Assembly: GCF_964340395.1 (NCBI RefSeq)
Contig: NC_135569.1
Span: forward strand, 1,395,342 to 1,459,341
DNA from: Glandiceps talaboti
Taxonomy: Eukaryota; Hemichordata; Enteropneusta; Spengelidae
Direction of reading: 5' to 3'
DNA: 64,000 nt
Shown: in pieces, positions 40,901 to 50,083 of the stretch
Position numbering within the stretch: the first letter of the stretch is position 1
Layout of the letters: each line of letters begins with the position of its first letter
Program-made: the position numbers and the translations under genes
Notes under the pieces: generated by a model
What the model was told of the DNA's origin: nothing
What the model saw: the letters and a program-made list of their open reading frames with translations, nothing else
The model's database searches: none

Positions 40901-41856
40901 GTGAATCATGTGAAATCATGAAATGACTCGCCAGCTCCAAAGTTTACAAAACTGCATTTACTTCCTGGTGTGGTGTTCCCCTACAATTCATTTTCTTATT
41001 AAAGTAATAATCATGTTTGTTTGTTTGTTTGTTTTATTTCAGGGAGGCCTGCAGCAAAATCTAAAAGGAAAGCTACACCTTACCAAAAAAAGAAGGCAGC
41101 AGCTGCTGTTGAAAAAATAGAAACACAATGGGAAACATGTGACTTTTATGCATGTCAAAAACCACAGGAAGATACAGTAGCATGGGTAGGTATTTGTAAG
41201 ATGTCAAAAGTAGTATATATACAGGGGTAAACAAATCCACTGGTCGTGGGTCCGGGACTAGCGATTTTTTGGATGGACCACTCAAATTTTACCTTGTCTG
41301 GTTCATCGGACCAGTACCTTACTGTTAATAACTATGTTAAAAAGTCATCTGAATATACAGATTCATAGGTATTTGTAAGATGTGAAAAGTAGTATGTATA
41401 TATAATAGCATGGGTAGGTATTTGTAAGATGTGAAAAGTAGTATGTATATATAATAGCAGAATGTAAATATTCATGACTTCTTATTGTGTATTATACCAT
41501 ACATTAGACAAGTTGAACAAAAAATATGGAATATATACTCTTGTCGTTCTATAACACGACAACACGTGTCTACGTCACTAGTTCTGCTGTATTCGAAATA
41601 TGAGTCAAAACATCCAAAATAACCATTATTGTACTTCATGTTCATGTCTGCAAGATTATTGGAATAATTGAATCAGAATGAAGGTCACACCTTTCTCTTT
41701 ATGATTCATACATTAATCTCTCTCTCTCCTACCATTTCCTTTCGTCTACAGGTTCAATGTGATGATTGTGATGGTTGGTATCATGTGGACTGTATGGGAT
41801 GTACATATGACGCTGTCAAAGATTCCAGGACTGCATTTCATTGTGGATGTATGTAA
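25971..41856 (+). CDS. TCF19: TCF19, FHA and PHD-finger chromatin protein (short form)
   Basis: Eight exons join in frame to 430 residues: 25971-26053, 27920-28112, 30606-30722, 32773-33089, 35148-35245, 38624-38860, 41043-41185, 41752-41856. Mammalian TCF19 is a nuclear factor whose PHD finger reads methylated H3K4 and which affects proliferation and beta-cell genes. The FHA domain covers about 28-125, with Gly37-Arg38, SRIHCE near 52 and NGTFVN near 85, the expected phosphothreonine-binding pattern. Ser/Thr-rich linkers follow. A GRPAAKSKRK AT-hook-like basic patch starts near 349. The C-terminal PHD finger uses Cys381, 386, 399, 402, His407, Cys410, 427 and 429; PQEDTVAWVQC is nearly the human sequence. 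The last pair is CxC instead of the usual CxxC. The protein is longer than human (345). A longer form using an exon at 49986 is likely; see that entry. Confidence 0.93.
27468..27765. mobile_element. Second copy of the intron-1 LRRC47 MITE (TCF19 intron 1)
   Basis: It shares TTGCTCTCTTCTTTCCCTAC and the CATCTAGCATTTAGCTAGCAG region with 7984-8306. It ends in the inverted counterpart GGGGGAGCCAAAAATGCCCA. It is more diverged than the first copy. Confidence 0.55.
28513..28875. mobile_element. MITE family A, copy 2 (TCF19 intron 2)
   Basis: A 363-base copy with both terminal inverted repeats and a clean three-base TAA duplication at 28510-28512 and 28876-28878. This is the best evidence for the target site of the family. 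Confidence 0.8.
29150..29775. repeat. Inverted-repeat pair in TCF19 intron 2
   Basis: TTACCCACAACTCTCTCTGA with GACACTGT upstream (29165-29210) recurs inverted at 29718-29762. The arms flank about 500 bases of AT-rich sequence, so this could be a MITE with longer internal sequence. Ends and duplication are not determined. Confidence 0.45.
30100..30265. repeat. Dispersed hairpin repeat, GCCCTCACTGGCC family
   Basis: It contains GCCCTCACTGGCCTCTCTC and the nearby inverted block GGGTTGACCGATATGTGAGGGC, able to form a stem. Related copies lie near 4800, 42730, 46330 and 47300. The neighbouring GGTTTCAATTCC...GCATTAGTGTTACC block also recurs near 33350 and 56850, so these may be parts of one longer family. 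Confidence 0.55.
30965..31168. repeat. About 20-bp T-rich minisatellite, TCF19 intron 3
   Basis: Around nine copies of TTTTTACATCTCATGGTGTT with varying T-run length. Confidence 0.85.
32010..32320 (-). repeat. SINE-like dispersed repeat, inverted copy (TCF19 intron 3)
   Basis: The reverse complement matches 16570-16875 (CATGATTGTGCCTCAGTCAA, GTACAATTGAGGACATTGCAG and GAAGTATAA blocks). Confidence 0.55.
33128..33346. mobile_element. Hairpin MITE, TCF19 intron 4
   Basis: Two arms of about 80-90 bases pair almost completely (GATGTAGATGTCGGCTAA against TTAGCCGACATCTACATC; ACCTTCTTGGTACAT against ATGTACCAAGAAGGT). GGTTTCAATC on both sides could be a ten-base target duplication. A shortened relative lies at 49038-49110. 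The element starts only about 40 bases after the exon 4 donor. Confidence 0.75.
33725..33903. repeat. About 40-bp minisatellite, TCF19 intron 4
   Basis: Four to five copies built on CAGTCATTCTTCACAGT...ATGGAAGTTTCACACAGTTTA. Confidence 0.85.
34035..34965. repeat. 65-bp minisatellite, about 14 copies, TCF19 intron 4
   Basis: The spacing of CTTCTTGTACATGAACACAA is 65 bases between successive units. Variants alternate between TGTACATG and TGTACAGG and between AATTAGT and AATCAGT, which suggests unit-by-unit spread. Confidence 0.93.
35345..35630 (+). mobile_element. tRNA-derived SINE, TCF19 intron 5
   Basis: A-box-like GAGCTGTTAGCTTGC and a B-box-like GGTTTGAACC (35424-35433) are followed by a body ending in GTGACCATTCAACAAATTTC and AATAAAGATTATT. 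The same 3' tail occurs at 48697-48764, which marks it as a mobilised family. The tail runs straight into the foldback element. Confidence 0.7.
35635..36750. mobile_element. 1.1-kb foldback DNA element in TCF19 intron 5
   Basis: Nearly the whole element is one inverted repeat. The left end ACAATAATGTACGCCCTCCC is mirrored at the right end, and the AT-rich centre sits at about 36178-36206. TTAA flanks both sides (35631-35634 and 36751-36754), a palindromic target that fits piggyBac-type or foldback insertion. Each arm carries its own nested inverted repeats (CCCATTATGG blocks). The two near-identical 98-100 codon frames on opposite strands are mirror images of the arms rather than genes. It sits in the ATT-rich tail of the SINE just upstream. 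Confidence 0.85.
36785..38578. repeat. 39-bp minisatellite with a 786-bp higher-order repeat, TCF19 intron 5
   Basis: About 46 copies of a 39-base unit (GGACTTCACATGTTAGGGTA, then GATTGCTCCTACATTAT). Rare variants recur in order: GGAGTCGG at 37110 and 37896, TGTTCGGG at 37321 and 38107. Both are 786 bases apart, which equals 20 units plus the six-base insertion, so a block of 20 units was duplicated. The array ends 45 bases before exon 6. The 392-codon frame is an artefact of a unit length divisible by three. Confidence 0.95.
39004..39988. repeat. 22-bp minisatellite, about 45 copies, TCF19 intron 6
   Basis: The unit is CTTGTAGTACACCCCTGATG plus AT, very homogeneous with rare GATAAT, GATGTT and CTCTGA variants. 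Since 22 leaves remainder 1 on division by three, one period-66 peptide appears open in all three minus-strand frames. Confidence 0.97.
40140..40365 (+). repeat. Dispersed repeat, TCF19 intron 6
   Basis: It shares GAATATTCATGAC, CCCATGATGCAAC and GTGAAATCATGAAATGA blocks in the same order with 63210-63530. A partial copy follows at 40880-40995. No terminal repeats are visible. Confidence 0.6.
41186..41456 (+). repeat. Duplicated TCF19 exon 7 donor region
   Basis: The true donor (CATGG then GTAGGT at 41186) and about 40 bases after it recur at about 41366-41405 and again at 41407-41455. The last copy retains CATGG|GTAGGT at 41409-41419 and is therefore a complete decoy 5' splice site inside the intron. 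Confidence 0.75.
41461..41640 (+). repeat. Dispersed repeat shared with 63790-63950
   Basis: The blocks AAGTTGAACAAAA, ATATGGAATATATACTC, TTCTGCTGT and ATGAGTCAAAA occur in the same order in both places. Confidence 0.6.
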
Positions 41857-43539
41857 AATGCTGTGTTGGTACCACAAACCAGGCAATTACAATATATCAA
41901 CAAAGGTTTGAGCATGGAATGCTGTATTTTACACAGTAAACCATACACTTTGACTTCTGATATAAAAGAACATTCCAGTGTGAATGAATGAATGAATGAA
42001 TGAATGAATGTATGTATGTACGATACTAAACATATACATGTACAGGCTCTTCAGAATTTGGGCACATTGTTTCAAGTATTTGTCATTGAAAGAACTTATA
42101 AATAACATTCACATTAAGATTCAAGCATTGTTTTACAGATAGTATAATGTCTGTAGCAGGTTTTTTTTGGTTGATCTGCCAAGAAGTCTCTCCACACAGC
42201 CTACAAACTTGATCATTCAAATTCAGTATTTTATACCACATCTCAGTAACTGTGAATGAAAGTGAGTATAAACATATGATTTGTTGACATCCAAGGTTAT
42301 TAGTGCAAAGGTCACTTCCTCATATACAGCCAACTAGGTCACGTCAGGGTAACTTGACACAATTAACATAATATATACATCATGTGATTTATTCAACCAA
42401 TCAGCTTATATGCTTGGTATCCATGTAAAATACTAAGTTTGAATAACTGAGTTCACAGGCTATGTGGAGAGAACACTTGTCTGGTTGACCAGCTAGCTTG
42501 TTGTATAGGCTACAGATGCTACAAACAATAGGGCATTGTTATGACATTACCTCCAAATTACTTTATTGCTAACTATGAATATATTACCAATGACTCAAAT
42601 AATTATGAACTAGACAAAGTGGACTCAGTCTACCTGAGTTTCAATTTTCCTTGTGTCTACGCAAAATACAAGAGGCTTTAAATATATAACTACAGTGTAA
42701 ACAGTAGATAAGTGTGTGATAGCCTATAAAGTACGCCGTGACGGGGCACCCTCACAGGAGGCCGGTGAGGGTGGAAAGGCACGACATATCTCGCAGTCTA
42801 CATACGTTATACTGTTTAGAAATACTGACTTAGTTCATAGTTCAATATTACAGATAAATGAGTTTACTTCACTAAATGTTTGTGAGTCTGGCTCACAAAA
42901 TATGCTATAAGAGGAAATAGGTGCTTGATATTGGTACCAGTAAATGCAAACTAAATATTACAACGAAAAAGTTTGCTTTGCTAAATTTCCTGTGTAAAAT
43001 ATTTTTTGGTTCAGTAACCTGAAATTAGTAGAGAAAACATGTATTTCGTAATATACCATGTTATTGAGAAAAGGGGCATTGCTTTATTTTCAAAAGGATG
43101 AAGGAAATGGTAAATGAAAAACTGCTTTTAGAATCCATCCTAAATTAGAACAACTTGTTTATTTATCCAAAGAAAGTTACATAAACAACTGATAATGCAA
43201 ACTTGTCTTTCTGATATAGTTATTTAGAATATAAAGTTACATTTTTAGACCGTGTACAACTACGCAGAAAAACATTCCATACCTAGTATTTATTCCATTT
43301 TTATCAAGAGACATTGATTCAGTCTTCCAAAGTTTGATTTCAGTTTTATTGAAAGGCAAACATCTTTTGACAAAAACACACTCTACTTCACATTAATGTA
43401 TAGCATTGGTATTACAGGACTGAGATGCTATGAATAGGATTTTTATGAAGGTTTCTAAAAACCAAAGAATTTAGTGCAAAGGTCAATACATATTAGTCTT
43501 TCAAAAAAAAACATGACAATTCCATGACATTCTCTTTAA

Positions 43540-43868
43540 GGCCCCAAAAATAATTGTTTGGTTCCAGTTACGCGACCCCAAACTTTTCTTTATGTGTGTT
43601 TGAGAAAAAAATAATAAAATCTCGAAAATTGTGAAGTCTTGTGCGAAATAGTGGATGTGTAACTTAAAAAGACAATATAAAACTGTTCTTCCAATCTTTA
43701 ATGGCTGTACATCTGATGAGAAGAAACCAATAACACAGATACCACATGGAAAACATAACTACCTGAACTAGACCATCACATATGAAAAAAAAATAGAGAA
43801 TACAAAATCTACCTACCCCACCAATTCTAAAATTGAATGTAATTGGAACCACACAATTTTTTTAGGCC
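43540..43868. mobile_element. MITE family A, copy 3
   Basis: About 329 bases with both inverted ends (GGCCCCAAAAATAATTGTTTG and its counterpart ending TTTAGGCC). TAA lies on the left and TAC on the right. It is internally shorter than copies 1 and 2. Confidence 0.7.
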
Positions 43869-44095
43869 TACTAGAGAACAAACTTGTATATCAGTATTAA
43901 CTTCAGTTACTTGTACAGAGAGAGAGAGAGGGTATTACAGACAAGCAAGAAATAGCTCTGTGTAATGTTTAAAGGCCAAGCTAAACTATAAACCTAGATA
44001 GTTTTGCAACTAGAACTTTCCAAAACCAGTCTTAACAAGAGTTGAAATGTTGTGCTTTTACAGTCTGCAACAACCGATAATTCACCAAGGAGTAA

Positions 44096-44427
44096 GGCCG
44101 AAAAAAAAGAACTGTTTCTGGTCAGGACAGTTTGTCTAAAATGGTGTGATGACGCAATTTTTTTTAAAATTCTCAACAAACCTGTCACTCGGTCTACTAT
44201 TTATGGCAGTTACTGTTCTTTAGAGCAAGTGTGTATGTAGGGCAGATGTCCTTTGCTTGTTCATGATTGGCTCTGCAGTTGTCCTCACTGAAGTAGGGAG
44301 GGTTATTTTTGTGCTTCCCCATGTATCTGAAGTCTGTATGGACTGGACAAACACGCACAAAAAAAGACTAACGTGGGGTATTCAAGGGATGTGTGTGCTG
44401 ACCAGAAACATTTCTTTTTTTTCGGCC
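44096..44427. mobile_element. MITE family B, PIF/Harbinger-like
   Basis: A 332-base element with inverted ends of about 28 bases (GGCCGAAAAAAAAGAACTG and its inverse ending TTTTCGGCC) and perfect TAA target duplications at 44093-44095 and 44428-44430. The first four bases (GGCC) and the target are shared with family A, while the interior is unrelated. Confidence 0.8.
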
Positions 44428-46254
44428 TAATGTTTTTTTTTTAAATGTAATTTTTTAACCTGGTGCACTGTGTTTACACATAAGGATATTTTAGGAACTA
44501 CTTTTTCCATTTTTGTTTTCCAGCAAAATAAGTGAAAATGACTCTTTATCAAAACGTTCCAGGTTAACAGTATTTATGACAAAAATCAATTCTAATAACC
44601 AATTTCACACAGCTGTAAATATCACAACTGTAAAGATGAAAGCTTTTATGAAAGCATTTGACTAGAACCTAAACCCTTGAATACTTTCTGCCACTAGAGG
44701 GCGTAGTAGCAGATTGGGACTGTATGTTATGTCATTGGGTAGGCTACATACTACACAAAGACTCAATTGTCTCTTTTATCTTAGCTTGCCTGTAGTACCC
44801 CTTTCCAACTACATGTACATTTTTTAACATTAATGCTGTCACACAAGCAAGGGCCCAGTACTGGTGTCTGAGCACCCGTCCGCCCACCCCTCATGTTGAG
44901 AAAGGTTACAATGGAATTGTTCAGGGCTCTAACATGACTCAGTATGATACATCCAAGCCATCATTTGTTTTGATATTTTTAAATTTATAGATAGAATTAT
45001 AAACAAATAGATTAGTATTATGTTATTTGATATTTACACTATAGCAAATATCAATGAAATACCTCAGGATAAAGTGTGTTAGTGTATTTGTTCTGATGCC
45101 CACTGCCATGAAGATTTTGTTGTTTTGAATGTATTACTTATGAAGGAATTACTAGTACTTTTGGCCTTGTAGGGGAGACCATTTCTTGCCAATCTTGAAA
45201 TATCTAGCATTATAATAGAGAGTAGCTTAGGTGATTATAAAGGGAAAGGGAATTTGTTATTTCAGTATCAAAAGTTTTACCAAGAAGTTACATTTTTTAG
45301 GTGATTTATTTGTATGTCCGAGAAAATAATGGATATAAGTTAGAGACTTTTTGTTTTGTTCGATGCTGCAGCTCATGAATACAAATCATAATGTGGTCAC
45401 AAAATGGCAAGTTGATCTAAGATTGGCTATACCAGTTCTCTACTGTAAACCTGGATATTGATGATGAATTTGCATTTATGAATTAAAACTCCAAAATAAA
45501 TAAGCCACTCTAAGTATTTCAGATTAAGAAAAGAATGAGAAATAGGGATCTTTTGTTTAACATTTTTTGGGGAAACAATAATAAGCACAAGTACTATAGC
45601 TGTAGTGTGAACCTCAAAAATTAAGATCATACAATATACCTGTTGTCGGTTTCAAGATGCAATGTGTAGTACGTGTAGATAAATTGATGCCCAGATAAGA
45701 ATTATAGATATGTTCAAGTTAGAACTTTATTTTAGTTGGAAGCTTTAACTATACAAAAAATTGCCTTTGCTTGATGACTTTTTTCAACTTTTTCAGAAAC
45801 TTTCAGCATGTACCAGTTTAGTTTTTAATGTACCATTAACCTCATATATATATATATATACCAAAGTAAAAAAGGTAAGTTTTTTTTTTGCACTTCATTG
45901 ACAATTTCACAGAAAAGGCTGAGAAAGACAACACAACTCTAATGATTGTAAATACAATTTAAATTTTTAGTTTCATATTGAGAAAGACAATCTAAATATA
46001 TTTCTTTCTTAGTAGCTTTTATTTGCAGTATTAGGTTTATGTTATCATAAATGTATGCATATTACAAGATTTTTACATTGATAAGTGATGCCAAAAACTA
46101 GACATGCAATCAAACCCACCTAAGTGTCATGACAGGATTATTTAAGGAGACTTGAAAATTTTCCTGCTGTCTTGTTGTTTATGTTATTAATGTGTTTTTT
46201 TCTGTCATTTGATTTATCAAGGGTTTTGAATATCATAATCTCCATTACTATCCT

Positions 46255-46440
46255 TAAAGGGCAAAGTTTCAATTCTGTGTTCTTCCAGTAGTGTCATTTT
46301 ATCAGGGAAGCCATAAAATTAGCCTGGCATATGCCATGACAGAGCGCCCTCACACATTAGTCAACCCCTCTCCAAAAGAGGCCAGTGAGGGCAGTACAAC
46401 ACTATGTATCTTACAGTCTACCATAAGAATTACAAAGAAT
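46255..46440. repeat. Dispersed hairpin repeat, GCCCTCAC family
   Basis: GCGCCCTCACACATTAGTC and the inverted GGCCAGTGAGGGC can pair. It is related to the copies near 30180, 42740, 4840 and 47300. Confidence 0.55.
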
Positions 46441-46549
46441 AATTTGTTTTGTTCTGGGCCAATGTTTTACCTTTTTCAGTATATATGTATAACTTCATCA
46501 GTCAAAGTTTTTAACACTAGAATTTTCATCCTTACCCAAAATCCACCTC

Positions 46550-47010
46550 CAAAAGAGCAAATCAGATATATGGGTTATTCTATTGTTTTAGGCAAATCAG
46601 ATATATGGGTTATTCTATTGTTTTAGGCAAATCAGATAAATAGGTTATTATATTAATTTAGGCAAATCAGATATATGGGTTATTCTATTGTTTTAGGCAA
46701 ATCAGATAAATAGGTTATTATATTGTTTATGCAAATCAGATATATGGGTTATTCTATTGTTTTAGGCAAATCAGATAAATAGGTTATTCTATTGTTTTAG
46801 GCAAATCAGATATATGGGTTATTCTATTGTTTTAGGCACATCAGATAAATAGGTTATTCTATTGTTTTAGGCACATCAGATAAATAGGTTATTCTATTGT
46901 TTTAGGCACATCAGATAAATAGGTTATTCTATTGTTTTAGGCAAATCATATAAATAGGTTATTCTATTGTTTTAGGCAAATCATATATATTGGCTATTCT
47001 ATTGTTTTAT
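46550..47010. repeat. 35-bp minisatellite, about 13 copies
   Basis: The unit contains GGCAAATCAGATATATGGGT and TATTCTATTGTTTTA. ATATATGG and ATAAATAG versions alternate early in the array, and the second version takes over later. Confidence 0.92.
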
Positions 47011-48051
47011 GATCTCAATGGCTGTACTAGCCAAGTATTTGTTACGCTTTTGAATAATTGCCAGTCAACGTTCTCTTTTGAATGAGCTCTATTTCAAATG
47101 CAAGAACATCATCCTACAAGTTACTGAAAGCTAGTATTTGGAAAAGTTGAAAGTTGACTTGGTGTACATGTAGACACTTCCCTCTTTTAATAGCCTTCAG
47201 TAAACACCAACCAGACTAGTAATGTGTAGTAGAGGTATACTGAAATCTAGTGATGACATCAAATACTGCAATGGTAGACTATGATACACTGTTGTTCTGT
47301 CCTAACCGGCAATCTCTTCAGAGGTGATGGCTGATAGGGTAGCGTAAGGTTATACCATACAGATTAAAAAGGATGTAATGTGTGTTGTGATATAAACCCT
47401 GAAAATAATTTATTAAGTTCTTTCCATTTGCCATGACACATAACCAATACTTTACCTCCAGAACAACCAAATATTTTTTTGTAAGAATCATTTTTCAGAC
47501 TATATATAACATGTACATTTATGATCCAAGTTCATCATTTTACAAGATAAACTTGTTTTACACCTTTCATCATTTTACAAGATAAACTTGTTTTACAGCT
47601 GTACACAGCTCGATTGTTATTGAAGGGAGGAGTCTAACAGTTAAATGAACATAAACAAAACACTCTTGCTGTATACTGTAATAAAAGTGTTCTTGTCTAG
47701 CAAGTCAAAAAAAACAAAATGTCAAATGATCAGCATTGGTCATTAAATGTACATGTTATGAATACCACTAATTTTGACCTATAGTGTACATGGTATACAT
47801 TACTTTTATGTTTAAAAATAGTATGTTAAGTTTGGTCAGTCACAAATTAATTTTAGTCAGATATTTTTATTATGAAAGTTAATTTGTATCATTAATAGTT
47901 AAAATATTTTTTATGTCAATAAATACATTTTCTATTAAAGACAAAATGTTTGTCTTACTTATGAAAGTTAATGTGTCATTTATTTTGAAATTGTTTCAAT
48001 ACTATAGTCAATAAAAAAAACACCTTCTACTCTAACTCCTTTGAGCTACTA

Positions 48052-48301
48052 TTCTATTCTAACTTCTACTTCTACTCCAACTCCAACTCCAACTCCTACT
48101 CCAACTCCAACTCCAACTCCTACTCCTACTCCTACTCCAACTCCAACTCCAACTCCAACTCCTACTCCTACTCCTACTCCTACTCCTACTCCTACTCCAA
48201 CTCCAACTCCAACTCCAACTCCTACTCCTACTCCTACTCCTACTCCTACTCCAACTCCAACTCCAACTCCAACTCCAACTCCAACTCCAACTCCAACTCC
48301 T
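48052..48301. repeat. Hexanucleotide array of CTCCAA and CTCCTA blocks
   Basis: About 40 units in alternating homogeneous blocks of the two versions. It directly abuts a tRNA-like sequence at 48311. The Thr-Pro frame is an artefact. Confidence 0.95.
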
Positions 48302-48310
48302 TTTTCATTG

Positions 48311-48540
48311 CCTGTCTAGGAATTGAACTCAGGACTCGGAGTTACCAGTCCACAACTATACCCACTACACCATCTCGGGTCCCCCCCAATTCTCTATGTT
48401 CTTTTTATCCTTTTATGTCTTACAATCACCAACAGTAAATGAAAAAAAATGTTCTCAAACCCTTACAGGAATTGAACCTGAAACTATATAGTCTAAGGCT
48501 TTGAAGTGGAGAACCTTAGTCACTGTGCCACATGGGTCTT
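48311..48540 (-). repeat. Two tRNA-like SINE heads (minus strand)
   Basis: On the minus strand, 48311-48384 shows an A-box-like TGGTGTAGTGGGTATAG and a B-box-like GAGTTCAATTCC. 48465-48540 shows TGGCACAGTGACTAAGG and GGTTCAATTCC. Clean acceptor stems and anticodon arms are not evident, so I call them tRNA-derived repeat heads rather than genes. Confidence 0.6.
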
Positions 48541-48988
48541 GTCATAACAACAAACGTTACATGAACTATTTATCTCTTCATAATCAATGCACATGAAATA
48601 AAAAAAAAACACCTCCAACTGTAACAGGAATCGAACATGGAACACTATAGGCTTAGGTTTTCAAGTACACTGACCCATAGGGAATTTGTGTTCATGCTCT
48701 GCGGCGACCATTCAACAAATTTCCGAATTTATTTGGACAAATAAAGATTATTATTATTATTATGTATTTATGATGGCCCTCCAATAGGCCCTCCATGGGT
48801 CTTGTCATAACAACAAACGTTACATGAACTATTTATCTCCTCATAATCGAATCAATGCACATGAAATAAAAAAAAAAAACACCTCCAACTGTAACAGGAA
48901 TCGAACATGGAACACTATAGGCTTAGGTTTTCAAGTACACTGACCCATAGGGAATTTGTGTTCATGTATTTATGATGGCCCTCCAATA
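48531..48988. repeat. Tandem duplication of about 190 bp with tRNA-like B boxes
   Basis: 48531-48786 and 48794-48988 are nearly identical. Each holds a minus-strand B-box-like TTCGATTCC. The left copy carries a 68-base insertion at 48697-48764 that the right copy lacks. Confidence 0.85.
48697..48764 (+). mobile_element. 5'-truncated SINE tail insertion
   Basis: GACCATTCAACAAATTTCC through AATAAAGATTATT and an ATT run matches the 3' end of the SINE at 35345-35630. The paralogous copy to the right reads GTTCATG-TATTTATG without it, giving the empty site. Confidence 0.8.
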
Positions 48989-49236
48989 AGAACTAGAACC
49001 AAGAAACCATATATAGGCAAAGGCTTTGAAGTTACCAATCTGATTAAAATCGCCTCCTCTACAAAAACGTAAACATGTACCACGAAGGTCAGGCAAAATA
49101 ATGAAGGTACCTCATATACCTTTTTATAAAGTGTTGATGTTGTGTCCGATCATTAGTCTTCTGTCCAATTTCACTCTGAAAACACTTTTAGTTAGTAGTT
49201 TGACATCGTACATAGCACGACGATGAAAACATGTAA

Positions 49237-49310
49237 TTTCCAAAATGGCGGGTGATGACGTCACAAACTATCGCGAGATCTCATGTACCACGAGATTTCG
49301 TCTAGACGCG
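49237..49310 (+). promoter_or_regulatory. Promoter-like motif cluster without an assigned gene
   Basis: It contains AAAATGGCGGG (YY1-like), TGATGACGTCAC (full CRE, TGACGTCA) and TATCGCGAGATCTC (CGCGAGA-type element) within 50 bases. CpG is locally raised. No coding exon with a start is visible close by on either strand. It lies within the long candidate TCF19 last intron, downstream of a hairpin MITE fragment (49038-49110). Confidence 0.45.
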
Positions 49311-49985
49311 ATGTGTATACACTACTTTTTAGAGTTTTGAAACTGCACTCATCTTTGGACTTAGTTTGAAACAATTTTTAGCTTTTCTGGGAAAACTTAA
49401 GATCAAAAATGTGTTTGAAAAAAATCGATGTGCAAAGATTGAGATTAGAGATATAATTCTGTAGAGAGAAAATTTGGTTTTAACTTTTAAACATGTTTAA
49501 GTAATATTGAAGAAAAGAAGTATACACAAGCATTATTTTTTGGTGCTCATGTAATTTTTATTGAATAGCAGCCATATTTGTATGAACAAATTGCTATATT
49601 TAATACTGCATAATTAAACATCAATCATAGACTTCATAGACCATCGCTATTACTGACATACAGCAATTATGTGCACCATTTTAGAGAAACTGTCCTTACC
49701 AGAATCAATTCTTTTGTTTTGCCTTACACCTACCTTTATACTTTACCTTAAGTAGATGGGTACAAATGGTCCCCGAAAATAGACTGCGAACATGGTGGCC
49801 AATTTGCATAGTAATTTACATATCAATAACATGGCAATTTGTATAGTAATTTACATATCAATAACATGACAATTTGCATAATAATATAATATGCATGTCT
49901 TCAACACTGAAATATACTCTGACATGATGATATTTCACATACAGTATACATCACCCTTGAACATTGCAATCAGTCATCCTCTCAG

Positions 49986-50083
49986 GTGAAAGTATTGACG
50001 CATGGCAGATGGCTGTTGGAAATGGCGGCCTGGGTGGCAAGGACGGTGCTGAAGCGACACAGGCTGAGTTTAGACAGTTTTAA
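49986..50083 (+). CDS. TCF19: Candidate alternative last exon of TCF19
   Basis: TCF19 exon 8 contains an internal donor: ...GGA T|GTATGT at 41848/41849. The acceptor CATCCTCTCAG at 49985 opens an exon whose first two bases (GT) complete Cys429. It then reads 31 codons to a TAA at 50081-50083, for example ESIDAWQMAVGNGG. The join keeps the terminal PHD cysteine and replaces the final Met with a 31-residue Gly/Ala/Gln-rich tail, giving 460 residues. AATAAA follows at 50131-50136, only 48 bases on. Failure to splice reads straight to the TAA at 41854. The two forms therefore share the complete PHD finger. This is a prediction from phase, splice sites and the polyadenylation signal; the 8.1-kb intron makes it uncertain. 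Confidence 0.55.

Noticed and set aside
48041-48319. Thr-Pro repeat protein
   Set aside because: A hexanucleotide microsatellite with no coding context.
48311-48960. Functional tRNA genes
   Set aside because: A- and B-box-like sequences are present, but complete cloverleaf stems and a clear anticodon are not.
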